A stretch of DNA of 64,000 bases, taken from NCBI GenBank assembly GCA_028752905.1, contig JAQNBH010000015.1, forward strand, positions 10,983,622-11,047,621. Direction: 5' to 3'. The notes beneath the pieces are model-generated. The model worked only from the letters and a program-made list of their open reading frames with translations. It did no database searches and had not been told where the DNA came from. The DNA comes from Cladorhizidae sp. MBARI D1340-BT2 (taxonomy: Eukaryota > Porifera > Demospongiae > Poecilosclerida > Cladorhizidae). The translations under genes were made by a program, and so were the position numbers. Position 1 is the stretch's first letter. Each line of letters opens with the position of its first letter. Below, piece after piece: positions 9,945 to 23,500 of the stretch.

Positions 9945-12753
9945 CCCTAGGACTGACACTGGGACATATATATCCCACAGCCACCCACGTGCATAATCAC
10001 ACTCATAACTGACACCTTGTTTCAATAATGTAATCATCTCTAAATAGAGCACTCGATGAGCTCTATTTTGACTGTTGATTGAAGTTAGTAGAATTTTCCT
10101 GAGCTGAGTTATGATACAATGGCAGGGAAGAAATTGAAGTTGGAAGATGTTCTTAACGTGCTTAACTGATGACGAGGATGATGGTTTTGACTGGAATGAT
10201 TCTGACTGTGTGATGATGCTGACGATGAGCTTGACTATCAACCAATTTGGGATCCTCAGGATCGTTTGATACGTGCTGAGGAGGATGCTACAGTTAGTAG
10301 CATCTTAGACAATATGCAAGTAAGTAGTGTAGTAATAACTTGTTACATGTAGGCCAAGTCAGAATTACAGTACCTAGCTATAAACTAGCTCTGTAACATC
10401 TAGAGAGGTGCCTAGCTAGTATGCTTTGTAATGTCTGGTGGGTAACTGTAGGCCAAGCTAGCTATGGCAGGTATGTTACATATATACAAGTGCCATAATT
10501 ATCGTAAATATGTGTTGTCATTTTAGTGTTGCACATGTGCATTCATAAGATTGAGTCACAAGAGGACATAGAACAGAACTTCACACATACTACTAACTTA
10601 CAACCATTGGAAACAACTACAGTTTCTCACCGCAACCTTACTTCACTTGTTGACTTGGACGCTGATGTTACTACATCTAGTTTGCCTACCGTATCTGATG
10701 GGAGTACTCCACCTACATCACTTCCAGTCATACCAAGCATTCCTCCCGTACCATCAACCCTTTCTACAGATACTCCACCCATATTACCTACTTCATCTTC
10801 AGGTATATCTATATCACCTGTTTCAACTAACTCTACACAACCTCAGTTGACACTCCCAGTCTCACCTATATTACCCATCACACCTTCTCTCTCTGGACCA
10901 CTAGGACTGTCAATGTCTAACGTTTCTGGAATATACTCACCTAGTACCCCCCCCCCCCCCCCCCCCCCCCCCCGCCCCTTGCATTCCACCATTACTCCAT
11001 TTCTAGGTCTACCAGGTGCTATAGCCAACATTCCTAGTAATGGAAAGGCAGTGGATTATTTTGATTTTTTTTTCTGCCATGAAGTCATAGATGCCATGAA
11101 GTCATAGACCATATTGTTGACCAGACAAATCTTTATGCTCAGCAAAAAGCTACATCTTTGCTTGGGTGGGAACAGTGTACTGACAACCGACTGAAATCTT
11201 TTCTTTGGTCAAATCATAACAATGGGCATAAAACGCCTTCCAAATCTTGAGGACTATTGGTCAACAATGCAATACTTGGATGCCCTGAAGTGGTACGAAA
11301 ATGGCCATACAGGCAGTTTCGGGCTCTCCTTAGCAATTTACATTTCAATGACAACCTTACAGCTGTTGGTCGTGGTAACCCAGATATGATAAATTGCACA
11401 AGGTTACACTGGAAAATCTGAAGTTACAAATGAGTATGGATTGGGGGAGAAAGTTATTCTTTAGCTATCTAATCCTTTTCAAGGATTAGGGTACTGTATA
11501 TTTTGTGATTACTATTTTTCATCTAAAAAACTAGCATTAATTTGCTTTAAAAAAACCCTACATGTGTGCAACAACTCGTTCCAACAGACGTGGGTTTCCA
11601 TCTCGGTTTCCATCTCACTTTGCTAAAGAAAAGTTATCAATTAGTGCGAAAAAATCTGTGTCTCTCCATTCGGACCTAGTACAAGGAAAGACAAAAGAAT
11701 GTTAGCTTTTTTAACACTTTTTAGGACTTTGATCAAGAAGTTTACGAGAAGCGAAAGCAAAAGGATGGAAGCTCAATCGAAGTCAAATGTCCACCTTGTG
11801 TGAAGGGATACAATATGAATATGGGAGGAGTGGATCTGGCTGACCAGAAATGAAAGTTATTGTCATGCTCTAGAAAGAGTGTCTGATGGTACATGTGTAT
11901 CTTCTACTTCATCCTTGATATTTGTGTTGTCAATGCCTATATTTTGGAAAGAAAGTATTCTACTGGTCCTCACCGCACCCAGAAGGAATTCAGACTAGAG
12001 CTTGCTGTTCATCTCATAGGATTAGCAAATTCTCGAAAAAGAATAGGCAGACCACGTTCTCTCATGCTTCCAGCAAGACTTTCAGAGCGTCATTTTGTAC
12101 AGGATTGCAAAGCTCGTCGTAGATGTGCTGTGTGTATATACCAAAACATCAATAGAGAAAAGAGTATTTTATAAATGTGGCAGTTGCAATGTTGGGTTAT
12201 GCTCAGGACAGTGCTTTTTTCTTTATAACACACAGGAATATCAATTATACCGATCTTTTATGTAATATTAATTTATGAGAACAGGTTTCCATGGTAACCA
12301 AACTCCACCCAACTCAACCCACATGTGTATTATTATAGTGACAAGCTACATAACAAATTTCAAGGAAGCACCTAAAGCATATTTTTGGAGATCGACCCAG
12401 AAGAGCCCCAACAAGCGAAACAGGACAATAACTGAAGCAGATATATAGACGATAGCTGAACTAGAGAAGATATGTATGATTGCATGTAATTAGTGTGAAT
12501 ATGTTGTGGTCGTGAGGTAAGGGGTCAGGTAGAGTAATTAAGCCCACCTGACTCCAACCTCATGGCAGTTAAGCCCTAGTGTGCAGTACCAAGAAAGGTG
12601 TATTATTCTTTTCATTGCATTACAGCTTAACTCAGCTTAACTCAGTGGGGATTGGGCCCTAACTATCTCTAACACATATATAGAGATATAATTATTTGAA
12701 GACAACAGACTTATTTTAGCAGCTTTTTCTCATCATAATTTGTAGTCCTAGGG
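9945..12753 (+). mobile_element. piggyBac-type DNA transposon, defective, both ends intact
   Basis: The element is flanked by TTAA at 9941-9944 and 12754-12757, the hallmark target duplication of piggyBac. The ends are inverted repeats beginning CCCTAGGACT (left 9945-9954, right on the minus strand 12753-12744). Inside is a broken PGBD-type transposase. Length is 2809 bp. The internal DDE region is partly missing and frames are interrupted, so it cannot mobilise itself, though its ends might be recognised by an active relative. Confidence 0.9.
10113..12245 (+). pseudogene. piggyBac (PGBD/DDE_Tnp_1_7) transposase remnant
   Basis: It begins MAGKKLKLEDVL with an acidic stretch (10113-10318), then a likely intron (donor GTAAGT near 10319, acceptor near 10524). 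A Pro/Ser/Thr-rich spacer follows, split by a 27-nt poly(C), then YFDFFFCHEVIDAM. An almost exact 17-bp tandem duplication at about 11078-11108 shifts the frame. DQTNLYAQQKATSLLGW and PNLEDYWSTMQYLGCP mark the start of the transposase domain. The first catalytic-Asp segments are missing (about 11400-11700). KGYNMNMGGVDLADQ carries the last conserved Asp, then NAYILERKYS, LPARLSERHF and a Cys-rich C-terminal finger (CKARRRCAVC, then KCGSCNVGLC in another frame). Order and motifs fit PGBD transposases well. Confidence 0.85.
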
Positions 12754-13216
12754 TTAATGGCCGCTATTACTGCTGATTTCCTTTTTGTGATGGATAATTG
12801 GTAACCATGCTGGACCCTCTTTACTCCCACTCAACACCTCCTGTGACATGCCACTATGCACACAGTCTAGGTGACTGGCAATTACGGCGACCACCAGATG
12901 TAAGACGTGCAACACACGGTGACCAGAAGCCTCTAAAAATTCAGTCAAAGGTATTGGCGGCCATTGCGCACCAACATCTCAGAGGACCACTTCGGCTAGT
13001 ATGGGCATTGGTCTAAGGCTACGTGGCGGAACATAACTGCGTGCTGCACACACTATGATATCCACATATCATGATAGATACTAAGCTAATGTTTGATGTT
13101 CTGTTGTGCTGCTTGATCGAGGTCGAGTGGGTATATCAGTCCCTTCCTGCTCTGCCAACACTTCACTATACAATGCACCCACACACACTTCCACCATCAT
13201 CTGATTACTCACCCTC

Positions 13217-13830
13217 TTAGTCTACCATCCCAAGCAACAAAGCCACCTTCCTCTCAGTGTCCACCCCTTCAAACTCCTCCAGCCATATTCGAGCTCCCTC
13301 AATTCCATCCAGCGCATTCATCATTAATGCTTTCCATTCCCTTCCAAATTCATCACAGCCTATTAGGAAATGCCCCACATCTTCCTCTTCCTTCCTGTCA
13401 CAACCACACATCTGCCATCACTACACAGTCTACATCGCTTCTTGTCCTGCAGTAGACCTGCTGACCCCATCTTCAACCTAAACATCAACCTCACTCCCTC
13501 GCATCACTGCAATGATCTTGTATAACTTTCTGCTCCATCACCTTTTGCCAACCTATACCAATTCAAGCTGCTCTTACTCTCAATATCCTCCTCCCAATCA
13601 CACACATTTATCTTCTTTATCTTCACCCTCCATTGCCTCACTGACCCAAGGGGTTGTATTTCCTCCTCAACAGTATATATTCTTCCCACCATCCTATCCC
13701 TCCATCCACCCTTAGCTTATCTGCTACAATTTTCACCAATCTACCCATCTCCATCTTTGCAAGCCTCCTATTTTTCCCTCCTCCCTCCTCTCTGCCAACT
13801 TTCTCCAATAATTTGCTATGCATAATTTCC
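13217..13830 (-). pseudogene. LINE/non-LTR RT C-terminal remnant
   Basis: Read in broken minus frames it gives WYRLAKGDGAESYTRSLQ, a segment GSAGLLQDKKRCRLCSDGRC, and CGCDRKEEEDVGHFLIGCDE. This order (GSAGL, CxxC, then CxC...ED..HFL..C) is the zinc-binding tail of jockey/RTE-like LINE polymerases. Stops and a frameshift near 13410 make it a relic. Confidence 0.65.
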
Positions 13831-14049
13831 TAGCATAAACAAGTTATGCACTCGAGTCCTGGCTGTTACTGATGTAACAAGGTTGAATCATAATGCGTGG
13901 ACTTACAAGAAGCTGAACTTCAGAACTCCAACAAAATTATGTCTCTGAGCGATGTGCTCTGCACACAGAGCATGTGACCACATTCCGTGTGGTTCCCGCA
14001 CTATGTGTATAATACTTATGCTTTCCTTATGGACTATACAGCTAGATCC

Positions 14050-14108
14050 ATGCATGTACGTCAGAGCACATGCATGTACGTCAGAGCATACGCATGTACG
14101 TCAGAGAG
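14050..14108. repeat. Short tandem repeat, 3 copies of 20-21 bp
   Basis: The core GCATGTACGTCAGAG occurs three times in succession. Confidence 0.8.
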
Positions 14109-16495
14109 CTCTAGCATTATCATAGGAAGGAGCTGAGTGTCAGCAGGAGTTGGAGGTTATCTGAAATATTGGAATACAGTGAGTATTTAGAGTTGTATAG
14201 CAAAGTGAACCTGCAAAACCCTGCAAGGTTTTCAATAATTTTTCAGGGGCCGCCAACTAACCCCCCACTTACTTATATTGCAAAACACACACAGAGCTCT
14301 TATGTAAGGCACACTTACATGCAAGTTCATGGTTTGGGGGGGGGGGGGAGCCCCGGGGTCTTTCCCCAGGATGTTTATTATTATTTTCTCAAGAATGCAA
14401 TTTTATAAGTAGACCACAACCGCAAGGCTGAGGAGAAGCCTTATCGGAAAGGAAGCTACTCAGCTATGATGTGCACAGGATCAAACATGCACTACCTAAT
14501 TAGTGCCTGGCCCTAATTAGTGCTTGGCATGTGTAGGAACATGCCAGGCATGGCATTACCTACACTGTCAGAAAAACCTAGAGGCAGGTCCATAGCTCTC
14601 TCTTAGTGGCTCATAGTAGGAATTATTCTATTTAGAATGTGGAAATATTGTGACTGCTTAATTATTGTGAAAAGCTTCATTTCTCAACAAAAGTTAATTG
14701 TAATTCGCAATGTCTTGCTGCACACCTAAATAAGAGCCACATCCATTGAACGGCTCTGATTTCGGCTGTGGGTTGCTCTAGACCATTAGATCTTGGAGGG
14801 TGAAGAGCTATGCTGTGCAGCACAGGTCTTCACCTCATGCCCTTCATCGCTGATCAGAGCACACGCAAAGCTTCTGCTAAGCTTGCTGCCTCCATCCCAT
14901 GTGAGCGCCCACAGGATTTACAAGCCCTCTTGTGCCTGGAGCCAGTTACACAACAGCTGATTGAGCAAGACCTGGGCTTATTATCGAAATCAGTTACAAT
15001 TACTTCCCAAAATCAGAATTGATTCGACAATAAATGATTACAAAAAATACAATCAAATAACAACAACAAAACATGTGATTACTGTTACTTCAAAGTACTT
15101 AACAATTGAAATGAGTCATCACGATTGCTTTCAGAGGTGGAGAGTTGGCTCGAGTTGAAGCTAAACGGGTAGAAGCTAGGCGTCACAGCTAGCTCATTGC
15201 TATATAATTGCAAAGTGATGGTAGTTTATGATAACTTTAATAATCAATTAAAATGACTTCTAATCTAGAAATAATGATATTAATTACTTTTTAAATTACC
15301 TGTTAATTGATTAACGACTGATAATCCTGGTCAGCCCAGGTCCAGACAAGCAGCTGCTATGGTTCTTCAGGGACAGTAGCTCTGTGTTGTTGACCCAGCG
15401 TCTCCCAGTGAAGGTTGCAACACCGGCTTCATTAACAGCTGCAGCATAGTAATCAGAATGGAAGGGAATTCTTCTGCAGCTGCCACACATCCTCACAACA
15501 TGACAGCCTCTAACCGTCACCTCCCCGCAGACAACCTAAGCTGAACCTTCTGTCATGCAAGTAAGAAGTGTATTCAATCAATTGCGTTACAACAAAATTA
15601 ATTTCAATGAAAATATATTCTAGGGGGTGCTCTTGAAGAGCAATAACGAAAATTCTCTTCTACACACTTTTTTTAAATTATTTAAGAGAGAGTCAATGTA
15701 TTTTTGGACTCCGACTTGTTTCCTGCCAAATTCTATCCTCGTCAGACTACATGTCACACATTAAAACCAGTTCTGATCTACCAGCATGGCAGGAGCTAGA
15801 GTAAGCTCCAATCCAACAGATGTGCCCTAGCTGTTGCTACTGAAAGTTATGAGCAAGTGGCAGCGTCGTCAACTCAATCTTCTCTTTTCTTCTGCCTCAC
15901 ACTCGCTTTTCCACTTGCTCTGTACTCTCATTAAGCTTTTCCGTTCACCGACTTCTCTGCAAATTCACTTCATATTTCACACACACACAAAAAAAATCGA
16001 GAGCATTGCAGCTAGCTCACTGTGAATTTACGTGTCCCTCTTGTGACCCACCCATAGATTCATTTTAGCCACTTTGACTTTTATTCCAGCATATTTGGTG
16101 AATAAGTCACACCCCCGAAATGACCTCGGAAATAAAGATTTAAACTGCTACTGTGAACACAGCACAAAAACTCATAGAAATCCATTTATGAGACAAGGGG
16201 ACTCTGTGACCCACAATTAGAAAATATATTGCTCTAGTGAATGCATGATGCAACAATAGAGAGTGACAAATACATAAAGTACTTAGATGTTCTTTCAATA
16301 TGTTGTTGGGTAAATCTATAGATGAGTTTTGGACTACTTCGCTGTGCTGTCCAAATCTAGCTAGCTTGAATATGCTACACTATACGTCATGGAGACTGTC
16401 GCATTCTCAACCCTACTCCACCTATTCGTAGGCCACATATTCTAATATACATACATATTACATAATCAACTAGAATTTTACTGTCTTGATGTTTG

Positions 16496-16575
16496 GACTA
16501 GATTGCTCTAGCAATAATGATGAAGAATAGAGCATCTAGTCGAAACATAAAAAGGGTTGATTATTGAGGTCATGT
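16496..16575 (+). repeat. Hairpin-bearing repeat related to the 44.1 kb array
   Basis: GACTAGATTGCTCTA (16496-16510) and TAGAGCATCTAGTC (16528-16541) pair into a 14-bp stem with one bulge. The loop holds TGATGAAG and the stem is followed by GAAAC. Downstream is GATTATTGAGGT. The same order occurs at 44590-44665, so this is a dispersed repeat family. Confidence 0.6.
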
Positions 16576-17961
16576 AATTTTGTTATGTCAACTGAGAGTA
16601 GGTTGAGTCTACATACATACATGGCGGGGAGAGCTTTTAGAGGCAATAGCCTTTTCTCTGATCACAGGGGCCAGAATAAAAATGGCCACTAGTCATGTGC
16701 CGGCAAAGAAAAATAAACCCTGTAAGGTCAGCAATGATGTCAGGAGATATTGAGCATAGTAATTTGATATTTCGATGCATAGAATGACAACTCGAACTTT
16801 TATTAGTCCATTTTCTTCGCCCAAACCTTCAATTAGAATCGTGAGAAGACCTCTTACCATATTCACTCACTGCCAACAGGAAAAAGAAAATAGAGTGACT
16901 ATTATGTTGTTGTTATGTATCTGTATAGCCATGTATGAACATTACAGTGCATTCATAAGGTTCCCAAAACATAATAGCAACAGATTTAGAAACAGACTAG
17001 AGAGAAAATGAACAAATGGGGTTAAAAACAAAGAGAAAAAACGCTCTCATCTGTACCTTAGTCACTTTTCATGATACTTGCTATTGTCCCTTGCTGATCC
17101 TTGGACAGTAGCACAGCAACAGACCAAACAAGCCATCCTATCAGAAATACACAAAGCATATCCTATCACGTATCTCGAAATGCCTTTTCTTTTGGTTTTT
17201 GGATCTATCTTGGTCAAGTACCCAATGCGAGAAAATGAAATGGCGCTCATCAACCACAGCTTCCTTGCACATGTGTATAAGATACGAGGAATTTATGATG
17301 GCTTACTTGTTGCAGTGGATTTCAACTGTAGAGAACTAGATACGGGTATCGTTTTATGCAATGTCATCCTTACCAAACTGGTAATGGTTCACTCGTCTCT
17401 TGGTTATAAAAGTTGGTAAAGTATCGCATAGTTGGTAAGGTAGTTCTATCAGACCAGGAGTGTCCAAGAGGAACAGGTATTTTCTTGTATTAAGCACTGC
17501 TATGTAGTACATTGTGGTGAAATAGGTGTTGCTAATAATATGAATGTTAGGGAAGACTTCCAGAAAAATGTGCCAGCATTCTAGAATGATAAAAAGGCAT
17601 GCTGGAGTCCTAAGTACATAATATTCCACGGCGAGAACTACGTTCTTTTTTCTTCCAAAAGCTATTTTTATGATTGGCTAGGTAGCCATCCTTTGATATG
17701 AATAGTGATATGAAGAATGGTGAAAATAATGTGGGACTGATCAATTTCAGGATTGTAATTACACCTTCCCCACCCCCAAATGACAATAGATACAGTCACA
17801 GATAATTAATCTCTTCAGAGATATTTGAAATGCTTGTATCCTGCCTGTTCCACCACAGGATTTGTACACACATTTGAGATAGATAAAATATGAATTCTTT
17901 AATGTAAAGTGTTCTGTACTTAGCTACTTAATATAATGTATATTTTACATATGTAGTTATT

Positions 17962-18186
17962 ATGGCAAGATTAGGACAATTCTTGTTCGGTTCTCTGATC
18001 AAGGAATGGGTGGCAGGGATGGTGTACTTATCAGAACAACGACTGCCTGCATTTTCCCCAGTCAGAACATACAAAGTTAGGTCTGCTCTGAAACTCTTGT
18101 GTCCAAGCTGTAGATTTGTGAAGAGAAAGGGACGGCTACGAGTTGTTTGCACAAACAAACCAAGGCATAAGCAAAGACAAGGTTAA
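17962..18186 (+). CDS. MRPL36: Mitochondrial ribosomal protein bL36m
   Basis: A 74-residue frame whose last ~40 residues match bL36: [14 protein letters not shown], then RKGRLRVVC, then the terminal PRHKQRQG. The zinc ligands are Cys47, Cys50, Cys63 and His69. The first ~33 residues are hydrophobic with scattered Arg/Lys and fit a mitochondrial targeting sequence. The protein sits in the large subunit of the mitochondrial ribosome near the peptidyl-transferase side. The gene is a single exon. It is the only recognised plus-strand cellular gene in the window and ends about 600 bp from the 3' end of the acyltransferase gene (convergent). The start is the only ATG giving a sensible presequence. 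Confidence 0.92.
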   Translation: MARLGQFLFGSLIKEWVAGMVYLSEQRLPAFSPVRTYKVRSALKLLCPSCRFVKRKGRLRVVCTNKPRHKQRQG

Positions 18187-18780
18187 CCATTTTCTAATTT
18201 GTTCATCAGTTTGTGGTTGCATTAACTTACCCTGCATTGCTTTTGGTATTCCTTAACTTAACCATGATTATTGACTCCTCTGTTTCTGAATATTGATATG
18301 TTCTGAATATTGATATGTTGTTCTGAATATTGATGTTTGTTTCTGAACACACATTTTTGTTCCTTTGCGGTTTTTGGCCAGCATGGAGGTGATTATTTGT
18401 ACTTGGGGCTCCACTTCACTGGCTTTTGGGGGGGTATGTCTTGGCCTCATTATACACCAGAAGCTTCCTCCATACTGATAACATTGGAACAGGGCAGCAA
18501 ATTCCAAACTCTACAAGGTAATGTGAAGAAGTCACTGATAACTTCCCTTCTATATACCTTCATATGAAGATCCATGCACATCCAGATATACAAACCCCTC
18601 CCTCTTTAATAGCATTCTCTCCAAAAGGCTGCAAGAAAATTACAGAAAACTTTCATAACATTTCATATATATATACCTTTTAAAATACTACAGGTGTGCT
18701 AATTATATTACAATATTCCAGGTGTATTGGGGGGGGGGGGTACAAAATGTCCAAAAATTATGTCAAAACATCTAATCCAG
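18187..18780. other. Convergent intergenic spacer
   Basis: Separates the 3' ends of MRPL36 and the acyltransferase gene. It holds a short repeat TTCTGAATATTGAT (18285-18335) and a 12-G run (18729-18740). No gene seen. Confidence 0.6.
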
Positions 18781-20156
18781 TTATGATCGCGAGAACAAGA
18801 AATGTCTCTTCAACATCAAGCTGTCCACACCATCAGTGACTCGGTTGATTAGCAAATATACAATGGTGAGAATCAGATAATATATCCAATAGAAGGAGCT
18901 GGTCATTAAGTTGTAGCAAAGGAATGCAAAGAAGACGACCCATATGATCATAGACTGGACAGCCAGCGATAGGTTCTCTTCATTTTGAGCTTGGCCAAGA
19001 TAATTGGCAGAGAACTTATTCTTCACGTAAAACTCTCTTAGCTGTTCTTCCTTCTTTTCCCAACATTCCACAAGCCACTTGCTAAGCCCCTCTTTATCAG
19101 AAGGTAACTGTGCCAAGGGTATTTGCTCAGAAAAAAAATGAATTTCTGTGGGCCAATTTCCCTGCCATATATCTCTCTCGTTCTGAGCAATAGTACCAAT
19201 GTAACCAACAGACATATTCACTATAGTCAATGGAACTTTTCCCTTTTTTAGCTCTTCAATACAGAGGCAGAATCCCTTCTTCTTTGGGTGCAAAACATAA
19301 TCATATTTCTGAAGTCCATTCTTGTCAGCATAGCAGTGACTTTTCACCTTGTTGGAGGGGGAAAGGTCAGTGCCTTCAGGGAATATAAGGAGTTGGATAG
19401 GAAACTCTGTGTCTGTGAAGTACGAAAGTTTCTTCTTGATTGCCTCTTCATCCACAGACCAATTGCGGGAGATAAAGATAAACATGAGCGACTGCATGGC
19501 CCAGCCTATGCAAATATAGAAACCATAAACCTTTATACAGTACATGCATGCACAAGTTCATTTTATAGGTGCAACATGCAAGAATGAATGTGTTTATAAA
19601 GCAAAAAGGCACTCATTGTAACGCAATTCTACCTATAACTGGAACTTTCTTGAGTGGCTTTTGAAGCATAATCTTGATCTTCTGGAGACTTCCCATCCTG
19701 AGCAAGTAGCACCACAAGAACATCCAGTCTAGGCGAGTCCGATGGTTCATGATAATCAGACAGGGGCCTTCCAATTTCTTCAAGTCCCCACATATCTTGA
19801 CTCGCAATCCAAACACAACCTCTAACGGTATTTATACACATACACACATGGAGAAACAGCTTTGCACCACCCATTAATAGATATTCCACTTACCAAATAT
19901 TCCCTACAATGAAAAATAGGAGAAAAAGTCTTCTCATATATAACTGATCTCATATTATAACTGATAGTAATTAGTCACTTACAGGAACAAGCAAAAAGAA
20001 GCTGCTACAACTGAAGTTGTTCGCCTCTGTTGTCAAAAAGAGGCCTTGGGGAAACAGCAGGAAGAGCAAAAGTGGAGGGAGCACGAATAGGCCGCCAAAA
20101 TAAGCAACCGCACCTATGAAAAAGACGAACACAAACCCTCTCACTTTGGTTATCAT
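18781..20156 (-). CDS. LCLAT1: Lysocardiolipin / lysophospholipid acyltransferase (LCLAT1-like), 4 exons
   Basis: Exons 20156-19983, 19903-19894, 19821-19633 and 19505-18781 join in frame to give 365 residues, close to the vertebrate length. The first ~55 residues hold hydrophobic segments (membrane anchor). The acyltransferase motif I is NHRTRLDWMFLW (His88, Asp93); motif III is FPEGTD (166-171); GWAMQ and NGLQKYDYVLHP are typical of the LCLAT1 subgroup. The C-terminus has more membrane segments (SMIIWVVFFAFLCYN, YWIYYLILTIVYLLI). The enzyme acylates lysophospholipids in the ER, including cardiolipin precursors. Exon 2 is only 10 nt (GGAATATTTG), framed by a good acceptor (ttgtag) and donor (gtaagt), and both its phases are needed to keep the frame. 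All donors are GT. AGPAT paralogues are less likely because of the NHRTRLDW form. Confidence 0.92.
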
Positions 20157-20512
20157 CTCACTAAGATTCTCGATTTCGACTTATAACTCGGCCCTAGGCA
20201 AGAGAGCGCGCGACCTTTCACACACGAGTGGCCACATGACCACTGCGTTCATGGGTGGTAAAGGGTCTCTCAGCCTTGAGTTGCCAGTTGTTCATGATGC
20301 GACTACAACCTTTAAAATCCCCCAGAATCATTTCACAGCTATCAACTCTTGACAGTTACAAATAGAAAGACAAAAGTTCAATATTTGGAATGATCAAGTG
20401 TTCAATTTGTGTAAAACTACAGCTACAAGATTACAAATAATAGTGTGTGTTTGTGCATTATGTAATATCCAGCTATAATATATAGTCAGTTTTCCAGTTC
20501 ACTTTCCAGGTC

Positions 20513-23500
20513 TCAAATAGCATCAATGTCAAGATCACAAGCGTCACCATCCTGTAAAAATAAGAATAAAATCCCGTGATATCTGACATGATATTGGACA
20601 TTCAAAATTCTGTACAGTTGAAATGCTTACATTTTCTATTTGAATGGTTTCTGTGACTAGTCCCGTCTTGGAGGCCTTCTCGGAGTAAACAACTTCCACC
20701 TCCTCCTCCTCTTCCTCCTCATCACTCTCCTCTTCAGCAGTGCGAAGCCAGGTAATGACGGGAGCAACCTTCTCGTGGATCTGCTTGGCCACTTCCTCAC
20801 TCACATACCTCTTAGAAGCCTGTGTGAAGGTGAGCTTTATGATCCAAATTACAGTGCAACACTTGCATATATTATTGATAATGTCTTCCCACAACTGGAG
20901 CATACACACGCCAACATTTTACTAACATAGCTGAAAAGCTCCAAGTGAAGGAACCAGCACAACATAGTTAAACTACAGAGAGAAATATGGAAAACAGACC
21001 GACAAGGGACCCCAAACCAGCAGGATAAAAGGCCAAGTAAAAAACTACAGCAGTGGCTAGATTTAAAAACTTTAAATAGTGACAAGGTGAGAAACAAAGT
21101 CCTGAGAAGTTGACTACAACAAATTTATAGAGTGTTCGAACATGCTAGAAAAGTAGAGAAATTCCGGAGCATGCTAACAACATTGACATAGGAGGGAAAA
21201 GGAGAGAAGGAAAAAAGTGAATATGAAATAACAAAAAAAACATGCCAGGAGAGAACATATTAAAATGATCAGCTAATACAGTGCCCCTGGGCAGTATTAA
21301 CCAGCAAACTTTATTTGCATGTTTTTATTTTTTATTTATTTTTAGCCTTAACGAAATTCTCCAACTGTTCAGAATGGAAATCCAATAAGCTGCAGTTTGG
21401 TATAAAAATCAGCTCTGTTGAAGTAAGCAAACAAAAGCAACACAGTACTATGTAGCACGTCTACAACATAACTTACAACAAAGAAATTCATCCAAGAGTG
21501 CCTCCTTGCTCAAAAGTGAAGGATTCAGAATGATTCCTGGTAAGCCTGTGCTGCTTTCCACCGAAGAACTTCAAGAAACAGTAGCAAAAGCTAGGAAGAG
21601 ACCAGACCGCTATTGTCAAACAATAAAGACCTTTTCCCCCTTCTTCTTGCTCACTTGCCCTGTCCAACCAGAAGTAGTTTTATAACTGCAATAGAGCAGT
21701 CTATTGGGCATGTGCATACGGAGAATCGGCGCAAATTACAAATTTCCCACCGACAATGTCTGGTCTGCACCATATGACACTTATGGCATTGAAAAGGAGA
21801 CAAAATGTTTGCATGTATGTATATTATGTCAACACTTTTGGTAGTGATCAATGATTGATCAGTCATTTATAATTGCTCGACAATTATCAATGGGGACAAG
21901 TGGATTCAGAAATATAGGTCAATAATCTTACTTTATCTGCCCATTCCAAGATAGACTCTTCCTCTAGGATATCTGTGTCATAGAAAGTTTTGAGAATAAT
22001 GGCAGCCTTAGGCAGTAACTGCTCGTTGTAGGCCTCCACTAGCTTCTCAAAGCCAATCAATAGGAACTTCTGAGCTCTACGATTCCCCACAACAAACTAG
22101 AAGGTAAAAAATCATACTTGAAGCATAATTCTGCCATCTGTCTGAGTGCCTTACGTGAAGCATGATGGTACGATACTGTGTGATCTCGGTGAGGAACTCA
22201 TCAGTGTAGATGAGTTCAGCAAGAATCCCAGCAGCTTTGTCTGTTACCTCCAGCCTCTCAGCTTCAGCCTTGACTTTGAGAAGGTTAGTTGCAATGGCAG
22301 GAATGCCACCCAACTGCTTTATATTCTGGAATAAAAACAATTGAGTCCAAGACTTAGTAAATTGGGCCACTCAAACCAGCCCAATTAAGCATTTGTACTT
22401 TTTGTACTTACGTCCACAAACTTGAAGAACTTGTCCACCCGCTGGCTTGTGGACAGTTCTGCATCCCCATCCAGAGCAAGATTGGAGATATGCTCAGAAA
22501 GGTTCTCAGTCCTGGCTTTCACAGCAGCCTCACTGGTATCCACACTCCAGTCATCATCACCATTCTGAAGTATTTAGGAGCAGAGAGAGTAGTGGGCATG
22601 GCAGGAGAGACAAACGAAGACATAGAAAAACTTAAGGATGAGAGGAAGAAATGGAGAGAAAAAGTTAAATGTAGTTATGGTATCACCTCTTCGGAGATTG
22701 GGGGGACATCAGGGACAGCATCACTACCATCTTGATTGTCCGTTTCAGCTACAGTGGAAGAAGCCGGATTGTGACTGGAATTGTTCCCGACACATTTGGA
22801 GCTCTCCTCTTCCTTCTTCTTGCCTTTCTGTTTTTCAGTTCGCCTCGACTTCTTGTCTCTACAAAGTAAGTTAATCAAACCAAGTTAATTTCCCTTATAT
22901 ATCAATCTCACTTCTTTCCAGAGTCATCCACAGCATTTGGTGGGTTCTTGATGATGAAGGTAGTTAATCTGTGGCGAGGGTCCACCATTGCATGGTGACC
23001 ACATGCCTTACAGCCCCGTGTTATGCGACCCTTGTTGACCTGCACATGCTAGTGAGAGGAGAACATAAACAGAACCCTCACAATATATGTGTGTAATATA
23101 TATATAGACATACTGCCATTAAACTTACCAAAACAGTCTCGGGATTATCACATCCAGGACAGAGTACAAATTTCTTGATGAAGCCGTCCAGCATGTCCTG
23201 AAGTCTGGGTCCGTCGTGGGCTCCATTCACAATATACCGTCCAATCTTATGGTCCATCTGTGTCTGGGCCCCAAGCTCACAGCCGAAGTATTTGCATGGA
23301 TCTAAAAGGATGAATGCATTGATCAAGAAAAGAAATACATATTATTGCAAGAAAGAGGAACATTTTACCCCACTGATCAGTAGCAATGACAACAAAACAG
23401 AGCTGGCATCAAATCATCTCAGCATTGACATGGGGCTCCACCCACACAATGAATATTAAAAAATACATGACAAGCAACTCACATGATGGAGGTCTCATTA

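Larger units (their letters stand above)
13831..17961. other. Long non-coding stretch, no gene recognised
   Basis: I see no family-level similarity here. Small features are a threefold 20-21 bp repeat (GCATGTACGTCAGAG, 14050-14108), a 13-G run (14336-14348) and a hairpin element at 16496-16575. A 113-codon plus frame at 17078-17419 has no splice support and no recognised domain. Confidence 0.5.

Noticed and set aside
17078..17419. 113-codon plus-strand frame as a gene
   Set aside because: No recognised domain, no splice or promoter context, and the composition is like neighbouring non-coding DNA.
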